Positions 56,070-64,000 of a stretch of DNA of 64,000 nucleotides are shown here, one piece after another. Where the stretch lies: contig CAYRFQ010000013.1 in assembly GCA_964423615.1 (NCBI GenBank), forward strand, positions 62,001 to 126,000, given 5' to 3'. The translations under genes and the position numbers were made by a program. Position 1 is the first letter of the stretch, and every line of letters starts with the position of its first letter. The notes beneath the pieces were generated by a model, which was not told the DNA's origin, did not search any database, and saw only the letters and a program-made list of their open reading frames with translations. This DNA comes from CAYRFQ01 sp964423615. Its GTDB lineage: Bacteria; Planctomycetota; Planctomycetia; Gemmatales; Gemmataceae.

Positions 56070-57807
56070 CCGCATGGGGTTGGTCCTTTGGGCCTCCATT
56101 TTCGTCCTCCTCGCCTTGGGGGGAGCTGCCACGGCTTACTTCTCCTGGGGCACCATCTTCAGCGACAAGCAACGTTACACGGGGCTTACTGCGACGACCG
56201 AAGCAGGACCCTTCGCGATTCGGGTGGTCGAGCGAGGAGAACTCAAATCTGCCAGCAACACTTACGTCATCTGTCGTGTCAATGCTGGAAAAAGTGCCCA
56301 AATCAAAATCACTTGGGTCATACCTGACGGGACCATCATCGGTCCCGAGCACCATTACGCTCCCCAAAAACTCTGCATCGAAGCCCTGGGACAAATGGCC
56401 GCTCCTGCTGGGTTCAGTGCTCTCGCTGGCATCTCGACAATAGTTCCAAACCGCCTTCAGAAATTGATCCAACTCGATGCCGAAGCTTTCGATGAAGAAC
56501 TCGCAGCACAAAGAATCAAGGTAGACCAGGCTCTGGCTGCCTGGAACGAAGCCAAAGAAGAATACAAGATCACCAAAAGCCAGAACGAAAGCGACAAGCT
56601 GATCGCGACGACGACCAAGAAGTTGGCCAAGATGGACATCGAAAAGTACCTCGAGGGTGATTATCCCGTTTCTTTGAACACGTTGAAGGCCGAGTTGAAT
56701 AATGCCGAATCCGACCTCAAACTGTGGCTCGATCGATCGGATTGGTCTAGGCGAATGGAAATCAAGGGGTACGTCAGCAGCAGTCAAGCCAGTTCTGATG
56801 CCGCAAAAGCCGAAAGTGCTCGTCTGACTTATAAAAACAAACTCACCGAAAAGTCCGTCCTCGAAGGTATCGCCAAAGAACGGATGTTGTTGGAACTCAA
56901 CAGCAAGTTGGAAGAAGCCAAACAGGCCCTCCAACGTGTCGAGATCAGCAACAAGGCCAATCTAAGTAAAGCAGAAAGCGACCGAGAGTCCAAACGCAAA
57001 ATCTTCGAGCAAGAACTTGCCCAACAACTCTTGATCGAAGACAAAATCTTCAAGTGCACGCTTTACGCATTCCAACCTGGGCTCGTCGTCTACCACGTTC
57101 CCCAACAATCGCGTTGGGGGCGAGGGTCCCAACAATCGATCATCGCTCCCGGGGAACCCGTCACAAACAACCAGAAACTTTTGGAGATTCCCGACCTCTC
57201 TCAAATGATGGTCAAGGCCAATGTGCACGAAGCGATGGTTCGATATTTGCTTGATGATGACAAAGTAAAAGCTTCGAAATCGTTCCTCCGGGTAGATGCC
57301 TATCCGAACTCTCCCCCGCTCGCCGGTCACGTCAAGACTGTCGCGACGACAGCGTCCCAGCAGGACTGGCTTTCCTCAGACGTGAAGGTCTACGAAACGA
57401 CCATCGAGATCGACACCAAGAAAGATGGGCTCAAACCCGGAATGAACTGTGAAGTTACCATCTTCGCCTACGAATCTCCCGAGCCTGTGATCACAGTCCC
57501 CATCCAAGCCGTCGTGGGGCGCGTGACCGACGGCAAGACGCGTAAGTGTTATGTGATTGACGAAGATGGGTACGCCGAGCAGAGGGATATTGTCCTCGGC
57601 AAAAATAATGAAACCCACGTTGTAGTGCTCTCAGGGCTCCAGCAAGGCGACACCGTGGCCCTCGACCCAGAAAGTTTACTCCCACCAGATAGTGAGATGC
57701 GAGCGGCTCCCGCTGGAAAATCGCGAGGATTCGGCGGGAAAGGACAATCCCCGAGTGGGAAAAAGAAGAAGGGGAAGCCGGGAAAGCCCGCAGGAAAAAA
57801 AGTATAA
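55918..57807 (+). CDS. HlyD/MacA-type periplasmic adaptor protein
   Basis: ATG 55918 has a strong GAGGAG site 9 nt upstream and would overlap the tolC gene by 152 nt in another frame. ATG 56074, just after the tolC stop, lacks such a site but would start nearer the membrane helix. From 55918 the protein is 629 aa: polar N-terminus (1-52), membrane helix (about 53-73), beta-domain, long alpha-hairpin coiled coil (about 190-390), returning lipoyl half, beta-barrel, and a Lys/Gly-rich tail. It is a paralogue of the 27211-28989 adaptor and should bridge TolC and the MacB permease. Confidence 0.87.
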   Translation: MSTQPKTPTTEQTDDLPEALPAKPTLTNGQTPNSSHHPNHRTLPGSTRHANRMGLVLWASIFVLLALGGAATAYFSWGTIFSDKQRYTGLTATTEAGPFAIRVVERGELKSASNTYVICRVNAGKSAQIKITWVIPDGTIIGPEHHYAPQKLCIEALGQMAAPAGFSALAGISTIVPNRLQKLIQLDAEAFDEELAAQRIKVDQALAAWNEAKEEYKITKSQNESDKLIATTTKKLAKMDIEKYLEGDYPVSLNTLKAELNNAESDLKLWLDRSDWSRRMEIKGYVSSSQASSDAAKAESARLTYKNKLTEKSVLEGIAKERMLLELNSKLEEAKQALQRVEISNKANLSKAESDRESKRKIFEQELAQQLLIEDKIFKCTLYAFQPGLVVYHVPQQSRWGRGSQQSIIAPGEPVTNNQKLLEIPDLSQMMVKANVHEAMVRYLLDDDKVKASKSFLRVDAYPNSPPLAGHVKTVATTASQQDWLSSDVKVYETTIEIDTKKDGLKPGMNCEVTIFAYESPEPVITVPIQAVVGRVTDGKTRKCYVIDEDGYAEQRDIVLGKNNETHVVVLSGLQQGDTVALDPESLLPPDSEMRAAPAGKSRGFGGKGQSPSGKKKKGKPGKPAGKKV

Positions 57808-57890
57808 CTCAAGGAAGACGCCGACTGTCTTTGCTCGTCTACAAAATTCCCGCACGAACCGACAAGAAAAGCAACACGAGAGCGTAACTG

Positions 57891-58646
57891 ATGGCTGTCA
57901 TTGTCCAGGTCGAAAACCTCATCAAAATCTACGAGATGGGAAGCGAGGTTGTGCACGCCCTCCGCGGCGTGTCCCTATCTGTCGAAGAGGGAGATTTCGT
58001 TGCCTTGATGGGGCCGTCGGGTTCCGGAAAATCCACGCTCTTGAACATGCTCGGTTGCCTCGATCGTCCGACGAGCGGTCACTATTACCTAGGCGAGCAA
58101 GACGTCGCGTACATGGCCGACGATCAGCTTTCCGAAATCCGAAGTAAGTACTTGGGGTTCATTTTCCAGGCGTACAACTTGCTTCCGCAGTATACCGTCG
58201 TCGAGAATATCGAAATCCCTCTGCTTTACCAGGGAACACGTTTAGACGCCGACGCCAAACAACGATGCATCAGCCTGGCTACCCTGGTCGGTCTGTCAGA
58301 GCGCCTGGATCACCGGCCCACCCAGCTTTCGGGTGGACAACAACAACGCGTGGCGATTGCTCGGTCGCTGGTGAACGATCCTCACGTGATCCTCGCCGAC
58401 GAACCGACCGGAAACCTCGACACGCGAACGAGTGACGAAATCATGACCTTGTTACAACGCCTCAACAAGGCTGGCAAGACGATCATCATGGTCACGCACG
58501 AAAACGACATCGCCCAGTGGGCCCTTCGAGTCATCCGGATGCGAGACGGCCAAATCGAATCGGACGTCCGGAATAAGTACCAACGGACTGCCGAAACGAT
58601 TGCAAAGGAACGTGCCGAGCCACCCGAAGCGATTACGACGAGATAA
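57891..58646 (+). CDS. MacB/LolD-type ABC transporter ATP-binding protein
   Basis: 251 aa. GPSGSGKST Walker A, MLGCLDRPTSGHYYL typical of the LolD/MacB subfamily, LSGGQQQRVAIARSLV signature, VILADEPTGNLDTRTSDEIM Walker B and MVTHENDIA switch. It is in the order TolC-HlyD-ATPase-permease, so it powers the exporter whose permease starts at 58997. It could also serve the ATPase-less HlyD/permease pair at 27-30 kb (inference). Confidence 0.94.
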   Translation: MAVIVQVENLIKIYEMGSEVVHALRGVSLSVEEGDFVALMGPSGSGKSTLLNMLGCLDRPTSGHYYLGEQDVAYMADDQLSEIRSKYLGFIFQAYNLLPQYTVVENIEIPLLYQGTRLDADAKQRCISLATLVGLSERLDHRPTQLSGGQQQRVAIARSLVNDPHVILADEPTGNLDTRTSDEIMTLLQRLNKAGKTIIMVTHENDIAQWALRVIRMRDGQIESDVRNKYQRTAETIAKERAEPPEAITTR

Positions 58647-58801
58647 GGGACAAGAGTTTAAGAGGCAAGGGATCAAGACGCGACACGACACAGAACCACG
58701 AACAGGTACAATACACGGAAGCAAAGAGAGCGGTAGCGAGGTCGCACTATAAAGACCGGGCAATGAGAAATCTCGCGTTCCCAGGCCAAAGCACGACATC
58801 G

Positions 58802-58939
58802 GGTGCCCCTCTCGATTTTGGAGCTGTGTTGGCCGTTGGTCCACGGGGCTCGCGTGTACTTGTTCGTTTCTGTCATAGGTCCACGCCCCTCGCGTGAACC
58901 TACGACTTCCGGGCAAATTCCAAAATCCAGAGGCACACC
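58802..58939. repeat. MITE-like element between ATPase and permease genes
   Basis: The left end GGTGCCCCTCTCGATTTTGG (58802-58821) and the reverse complement of the right end at 58920-58939 (GGTGTGCCTCTGGATTTTGG) match at 17 of 20 positions. Two cores, GGTCCACGGGGCTCGCGTGT and GGTCCACGCCCCTCGCGTGA with CCTACGA, lie between. The element splits an otherwise continuous operon. Confidence 0.8.
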
Positions 58940-58996
58940 ACGACAATCGTTTGACTCCAGTCCCTGGTCTTCAACTCATTCACGAAGAAAAACATC

Positions 58997-60457
58997 ATGG
59001 CCGAGCACCCTACCCAAGCAGTCCAAAACGTCCTGGCCGCCATTGGAGACAATTCCCAGCGAGTTACCTCTTTCAACAAACCCAAGCCACCTGGGGGTTT
59101 GGCGGGAGCGTGGGCTCAATTCGTCGTTCCGACGTGGGAAAAGGGACGCAGCAGCGTAATCATGGCCATGCGGAGTTTGTGGCTGCACAAGATGCGGTCG
59201 TTCCTGTCCGTCTTGGGGATCATCATCGGGATTGCCGCGGCCATCACTTTGGTCGCGTTCGGCAATGGGAGCATGCAGGACGCCCTCGACGACATCAAAC
59301 GTCAGGGTGCTACCAATATCATCGTCAGTAGCATCAAACCACCCGATGATTCGACAACGGCGACGCGAAGTTTCTTCCTCGATTATGGACTGAAACAACG
59401 CGACTTGAATGCCCTCCGCCAACTCAATACCGTCCGAAGCTACGTGCCGATGCGAAACTTCGCACACGACATCCGTCGGCTCGATCGGATGTGTCGAGGC
59501 CGTATCGTGGCGACGACCGAAGCCTACCGAAATGTGAACCGATTCAAGATGGTCGCCGGGCGATTCATCGAAGATGCTCGTGATGGGAACGATTACGGCG
59601 ACGATCGAGAAGTCCGAAACGTCGTCGTGTTGGGGTGGAACGTAGCGAATGAACTGTTCCCGTTCGAGTCACCCTTCCATCCCGACGGCCGGGGCAAGAC
59701 GGTCGTTCTCAACAAACAGAACTACACCATCATCGGCGTCATTGGTGAGCGGATGTCCGTTGGAAGCAGTACCGGGAACGCAACCGTACAGGACTTCAAC
59801 AACGACGTATACATTCCAATGCGAACCTGCGAGTTGCGGTTCGGGCCGAAGATTTACATTCGACAGTCGGGGTCACGATCCGGCGAAATCGTGAAGTATC
59901 ATCAAATCGTTTTGACGGTCAGGGAAATGTCGGAAGTACGACCAACGAGTAAGGTCGTGAAAAGGATTCTCGAACGCAACCACAAGCAAAAGAAAGATTG
60001 GACGGTCGCTATCCCGTTAGACCGTCTCGACGCTGCCGAACGAACTCGGGAAAGATACGGGTTACTCCTGTTGTTGATTTCCAGCATCTCTCTTCTGGTC
60101 GGTGGTATCGGAATCATGAACATCATGTTAGCCACAGTGACCGAACGGACGAGAGAGATCGGCATCCGTAGGGCACTCGGGGCCAAACGCCGCGACATCA
60201 TCGCTCAATTCGTCATCGAGGCAGTCGTCCAAACAACCATCGGGGGCATTTTGGGAGTCGCGTTTGGTTTGGCGATCGTTCTCGGCGTGCCAGTGATTTG
60301 GGAAGCCATCACCGAAACTCCTCTTCCTGCACAACTGAGTCTTTATTCCATCTTCTTGTCGCTGGGAGTTGCTGCTGGAGTCGGGATCGTTTTCGGACTC
60401 TACCCAGCCCAACGTGCTGCCAAGCTCGATCCCATCGAGGCGCTCCGACACATGTAA
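58997..60457 (+). CDS. MacB/FtsX-type ABC transporter permease
   Basis: 486 aa from ATG 58997; ATG 59162, just before the first helix, is an alternative. Membrane helix 1 about 60-85 (LHKMRSFLSVLGIIIGIAAAITLVAFGNGS), periplasmic domain about 90-355, and three C-terminal helices with SLLVGGIGIMNIMLATVTERTREIGIRRALGAKRRDIIAQ and a YPAQRAAKLDPIEALRHM ending. It closes the tripartite exporter operon. About 350 nt, including a repeat element, lie between it and the ATPase gene. Confidence 0.9.
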   Translation: MAEHPTQAVQNVLAAIGDNSQRVTSFNKPKPPGGLAGAWAQFVVPTWEKGRSSVIMAMRSLWLHKMRSFLSVLGIIIGIAAAITLVAFGNGSMQDALDDIKRQGATNIIVSSIKPPDDSTTATRSFFLDYGLKQRDLNALRQLNTVRSYVPMRNFAHDIRRLDRMCRGRIVATTEAYRNVNRFKMVAGRFIEDARDGNDYGDDREVRNVVVLGWNVANELFPFESPFHPDGRGKTVVLNKQNYTIIGVIGERMSVGSSTGNATVQDFNNDVYIPMRTCELRFGPKIYIRQSGSRSGEIVKYHQIVLTVREMSEVRPTSKVVKRILERNHKQKKDWTVAIPLDRLDAAERTRERYGLLLLLISSISLLVGGIGIMNIMLATVTERTREIGIRRALGAKRRDIIAQFVIEAVVQTTIGGILGVAFGLAIVLGVPVIWEAITETPLPAQLSLYSIFLSLGVAAGVGIVFGLYPAQRAAKLDPIEALRHM

Positions 60458-60809
60458 ATGTCTTCGCGGTCTCGAAACGACCTGGGAATTCTCTCGGTGG
60501 ATTTGCGGCGATTTCCACAAATCCACCCGCAGCGCCAGCGAAAACGTTCCTCGTTCGCGCTGCCAACGAGGAGAAGACTGCTTGACAGACCTCCACGCCG
60601 GAATCGTACACTGCCTCGACGAGAGAACGAGCTTCCCTTCCTGAACGCGAACTCCTTCTTGCCACTATCTTCCTACACGCTCTAGGCATCTCACTGATTG
60701 AGCTTTTTTCGGTTGCCGTTGTCTCTATAATTAACCTGCTTATCGCCCCTCCGAAGAAAGTCCGGACTTTCCCTGTCTTCCAGACGAAAAGGTGTTCAAC
60801 GGATTGGCC
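60458..60809. other. Intergenic region upstream of mfd
   Basis: About 350 nt without a gene. TATAAT at 60726-60731 is a possible -10 box for mfd, but no -35 box lies at the right distance. No repeat of the window's families is seen. Confidence 0.4.
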
Positions 60810-63800
60810 ATGGAATCTGCCTCTTCCTCTCTGTCCACAACGACTGAGCCATCTGTCCAGAATCTGCAATATCTCCCCCAGTTGTTACGTGGCTCGGAAG
60901 GGTTCACGGAGGTCGTCGGTTCTCTGGAACACGGCAAGGCCGCCACGATCGATGGCGCGTGGAAATCGGCGGCGGCCTTGGCAGTGACGACCCTCGCTAG
61001 TGCTTGTCCGAAGACGTTGTTGGTCGTCCTGGCCCACCCTGGAGATCTCGACGGCTGGGAACAAGATCTCCACACGTTCACGGGTCAACGTCCGGTTTTC
61101 TTCCCTCCGTGGGACTCGTGGCCACCGGCACGATCGGTAGTCGATGAAGTGGCCGGACAACGGCTCCGAGTCCTTAAACAGCTCGACCATGACGCCCCTC
61201 CCTCTGTCGTTTTCACGACTGTGGCGGCCCTTCTGCAACCGGTTCCAAGCCGCGAACAGCTGGCCCAACAACAAAAAAGACTCCGGACCACCCAGCAAGT
61301 CAACCTCGACGACCTGATGAACTGGCTTGTCGAGCGTGGCTATCATCGCATGGAAGCCGTCGAGCTGCCGGGCGAATTCAGCCAACGCGGAGGCATCCTC
61401 GACGTTTTCTCACCCGATGCCGAAGTCCCTTACCGCATTGAATTCTTCGGCGACGAGATCGATTCGATCCGACAGTTCTCGACAGAGTCCCAACGAAGCC
61501 TCGGTGAAGTCGAAGCCATCAACATTACGGCCCAAGCCGCTTGGCTCGGTGGTTCGCCAATGGCTAACGAAGGAGCTCCGCCGATCGACATTCGGGGACA
61601 CCTGGCCAACTGGCTTCCGAATGATTCCTGGGTTATCCTCCACGAGCCCGACGAACTCCAAGAGCAAGCCAAGGTCCATCTTGACCGAGTCTCCGACATC
61701 GTCGGGCTATTTTCGTTTTCAGCCATCGTCAAACTTCTGACGCAATTCCCCAGTGTCCACCTGACTGCAATGCCGAGCGCGTCGCTCGAAACGACTTGCC
61801 ACTTGCGAGTCGAGTCCGTCGAGCGCTTGAGCGGCGACGTGGCGAAGGTTCGCGAAGAACTCGATAGCATTGGGGCAACCGATCAAGTCGTCATTGCATG
61901 CCACAACGAAGGCTCTCGAAACAGACTCGGGGAAATACTCGCTGAAAGCCAACTCGCCCGAGATGGTCGCTTACATCTTGTCCTTGGGACCGTTCACTCC
62001 GGCTTCCGCTTGGTGGACCTGGGAATCGCCGTCCTCGGTGACCATGAATTGTTCCACCGTGAAGACGTTCGCTCGGTTCTCCCTCGACGGCAACTCGAAT
62101 CGCGTGCCATCGACAGCTTTCTCGAACTGCGAGAGGGCGACCTTGTCGTCCACGTCAGCCACGGAATCGCTCGTTATCGTGGGATGGAACTCCTCGAGAA
62201 ACACACCGACAAGCCCGCCGCCCCGCCACAGCAACGAAAACGCGCTTCTACCAATTCGAAGTCCCCGACCAAGCTCGAAGAGCACATGATCTTGGAATTC
62301 CGGAATAACACCCGGATTTACGTTCCCGTTTCCAAGATCGATTTGGTCCAGAAGTACGTGGGCGGGGGAAATGTCGAGCCCGAATTGTCCAAGTATGGCG
62401 GAACGAGCTGGCAGCGAAAGAAGGAGAAGGTCGAGGAGGCCGTCGTTGACCTCGCCAGCGACATGATCGAGCTGCAAGCCGTTCGCGATGCCCAGGCCGG
62501 AATCTCGTACCCCTCCGACTCGGAATGGCAACACGAATTCGAAGCCGCGTTTCCGTACCAAGAAACTCCCGACCAACTCACGGCCTTGGCCGACCTCAAA
62601 AGAGACATGGAACGTCCGCGTCCCATGGACCGGCTCATCTGTGGGGACGTTGGCTACGGAAAGACCGAAGTAGCGATCCGGGCCACCTTCAAAACAATCG
62701 ACAATGGCAAACAAGTGGCGGTTCTCGTTCCCACGACCGTCCTGGCCGAACAACATTATCGGACGTTTTCCCAACGTTTCGCCGATTATCCCTTCATTGT
62801 CGAAGGACTCAATCGGTTTCGACGTAGCGCAGACAAGCGGCGAATCATAGAAGGACTGGCCAACGGATCGATCGACGTCGTCATTGGAACTCACCGGCTG
62901 TTGAGCCGAGACGTGCGGTTCCACGACCTGGGACTGGTCGTGATCGACGAGGAGCAACGCTTCGGCGTCGAACACAAAGAAAAACTCAAAATGCTACGGG
63001 CGATGGTCGATGTGTTGACTCTCACGGCTACGCCGATTCCGCGGACTCTCAACCTGGCCTTGCTAGGCATCCGTGACATCAGCAATCTGGAGACCGCACC
63101 GCGAGACCGACTCGCCATCGAAACTCGCATCGTCCGGTGGGACGAAAAGCTGATCCGCCATGCCATAATGCGTGAATTCAATCGCGAAGGCCAGGTGTAC
63201 TTCGTCCACAATCGTGTGCACAACATCGAGACCATTGCCGAACAACTCCAGGAGATTGTGCCCGAAGCAACGATCGTGATCGCGCACGGACAGATGCACG
63301 AAAACGATTTGCAACAGGCCATGGTTCAGTTCGTCAACGGGGAAGCCGACATCCTCGTTGCGACGACGATCATCGAGAGCGGCCTGGACATCCCCAACGC
63401 CAACACGATTTTTATCAACCAGGCGGACCACTACGGCTTGGCCGACTTGCACCAACTTCGTGGCCGTGTGGGCCGCTACAAACACCGCGCGTACGCGTAT
63501 CTTCTTCTCAACAGCCAACGAAACGTCTCGCCAGTGGCCTCCCAAAGGCTCAAGGCGATCGAGGAATTCACCGAACTGGGGGCCGGTTTCAAGATCGCCA
63601 TGCGGGACCTGGAGATTCGAGGGGCTGGGAACATTCTCGGCAACCAACAAAGCGGGCACATCGCCGCCGTAGGCTACGAAATGTATTGCCAGCTCCTTGA
63701 AAATGCCGTTCGGCGATTGAAGAAGATGCCTTTACGGACGCCGTTGGAGGTGACCGTGGATCTGCCCTGGACGGCCTACTTACCACACAATTACGTCTCC

Positions 63801-64000
63801 GGCCAGAAACCCAAGATCGAAATCTATCGTCGTCTCTCGCGAATACGGAAACTCGAGCGGCTCGAAGACTTCCTCAACGAACTCCGCGATCGATTTGGTG
63901 AACCGCCCGAACCGGTCCGGTGGTTACTTCGTCAGGGCGAGATTCGATTGCTCGCGGCCAAGTGGGGAATCGCGACGGTCCACCTGGAAGGCCCTGGCAG
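60810..64000 (+). CDS. mfd: Transcription-repair coupling factor Mfd (partial, runs off the window)
   Basis: 1063 codons are visible from ATG 60810 to the window end with no stop. Mfd displaces stalled RNA polymerase and recruits UvrA to lesions. The UvrB-like N-terminal module includes ERGYHRMEAVELPGEFSQRGGILDVF. The RNA-polymerase-interacting region begins with EGDLVVHVSHGIARYRGM. The translocase part shows GDVGYGKTEVAIRA (Walker A), VIDEEQRFGVEHKE (motif II), TATPIPRTL, VATTIIESGLDIPNANT and QLRGRVGRY, then the RAYAYLLL and EFTELGAGFKIAMRDLEIRGAGNILG segments typical of Mfd. Only the end of the C-terminal regulatory domain is missing. Confidence 0.95.
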   Translation, partial: MESASSSLSTTTEPSVQNLQYLPQLLRGSEGFTEVVGSLEHGKAATIDGAWKSAAALAVTTLASACPKTLLVVLAHPGDLDGWEQDLHTFTGQRPVFFPPWDSWPPARSVVDEVAGQRLRVLKQLDHDAPPSVVFTTVAALLQPVPSREQLAQQQKRLRTTQQVNLDDLMNWLVERGYHRMEAVELPGEFSQRGGILDVFSPDAEVPYRIEFFGDEIDSIRQFSTESQRSLGEVEAINITAQAAWLGGSPMANEGAPPIDIRGHLANWLPNDSWVILHEPDELQEQAKVHLDRVSDIVGLFSFSAIVKLLTQFPSVHLTAMPSASLETTCHLRVESVERLSGDVAKVREELDSIGATDQVVIACHNEGSRNRLGEILAESQLARDGRLHLVLGTVHSGFRLVDLGIAVLGDHELFHREDVRSVLPRRQLESRAIDSFLELREGDLVVHVSHGIARYRGMELLEKHTDKPAAPPQQRKRASTNSKSPTKLEEHMILEFRNNTRIYVPVSKIDLVQKYVGGGNVEPELSKYGGTSWQRKKEKVEEAVVDLASDMIELQAVRDAQAGISYPSDSEWQHEFEAAFPYQETPDQLTALADLKRDMERPRPMDRLICGDVGYGKTEVAIRATFKTIDNGKQVAVLVPTTVLAEQHYRTFSQRFADYPFIVEGLNRFRRSADKRRIIEGLANGSIDVVIGTHRLLSRDVRFHDLGLVVIDEEQRFGVEHKEKLKMLRAMVDVLTLTATPIPRTLNLALLGIRDISNLETAPRDRLAIETRIVRWDEKLIRHAIMREFNREGQVYFVHNRVHNIETIAEQLQEIVPEATIVIAHGQMHENDLQQAMVQFVNGEADILVATTIIESGLDIPNANTIFINQADHYGLADLHQLRGRVGRYKHRAYAYLLLNSQRNVSPVASQRLKAIEEFTELGAGFKIAMRDLEIRGAGNILGNQQSGHIAAVGYEMYCQLLENAVRRLKKMPLRTPLEVTVDLPWTAYLPHNYVSGQKPKIEIYRRLSRIRKLERLEDFLNELRDRFGEPPEPVRWLLRQGEIRLLAAKWGIATVHLEGPG

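Noticed and set aside
60713..60731. Complete sigma70 promoter for mfd
   Set aside because: TTGCCG and TATAAT are only 7 nt apart, and no other -35 box has acceptable spacing.

Overview
The window reads as chromosomal DNA of a Planctomycetota bacterium, most like the Gemmatales/Pirellulales. This is inferred from gene content, not from a marker gene: MoxR/DUF58/DUF4129 cluster, secreted PQQ-type propeller, DUF6263 protein, very long TolC-family lipoprotein, PstA with a large coiled-coil insert, and a serine/threonine kinase with a formylglycine-enzyme (FGE) domain. Genes are separated by repeat-rich intergenic DNA. No rRNA, tRNA or CRISPR array was recognised.

Layout. 1-8.1 kb: a 100-nt hairpin repeat, two small overlapping-type genes, then a minus-strand diversity-generating retroelement (DGR). 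The DGR has a 1125-residue kinase/FGE target gene with a C-terminal variable repeat (VR, 4086-4205), an adenine-rich template repeat (TR, 3691-3816) and a DGR-type reverse transcriptase (2441-3421). The RT lacks the usual N-terminus, and a repeat pair lies exactly at the break. 8-15 kb: a decayed secreted-protein gene, a PQQ propeller protein, a BioD-BioA fusion, a glucosamine-6-phosphate isomerase-like protein and a DUF6263 protein with a strong terminator. 15.5-22.4 kb: a secreted GH32 enzyme, a lipid-modification group on the minus strand (desaturase, cyclopropane synthase, FAD reductase), and a cobalamin riboswitch in front of a broken DUF6580 transporter-like gene.

22.7-30.3 kb: MoxR, DUF58, DUF4129, then an HlyD adaptor and a MacB-type permease without a neighbouring ATPase. 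30.5-35.5 kb (minus): MazG-like protein, large membrane-anchored secreted protein, ABC ATPase, GalE. 37-40.8 kb: NTF2-like protein, secreted SBP56/methanethiol-oxidase-like protein, small unknown genes and a transposase-like remnant. 40.8-50.4 kb (minus): a full phosphate regulon pstS-pstC-pstA-(PD-(D/E)XK-like gene)-phoR-pstB-phoU-phoB. 51-60.5 kb: zinc-ribbon membrane protein, RsmG, then TolC, HlyD, MacB-type ATPase and MacB-type permease, which together make a complete tripartite exporter. 60.8-64 kb: the transcription-repair coupling factor Mfd, running off the end.

Several families of small palindromic mobile-type repeats are scattered between genes. One carries TTGTCCGGTT-type terminal inverted repeats around GTACACGCG...CGCGTGTAC cores, and a second is a 100-nt hairpin. 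The DGR is the outstanding system: it couples targeted hypermutation of a ligand-binding-type domain to an intracellular kinase across a predicted membrane segment.
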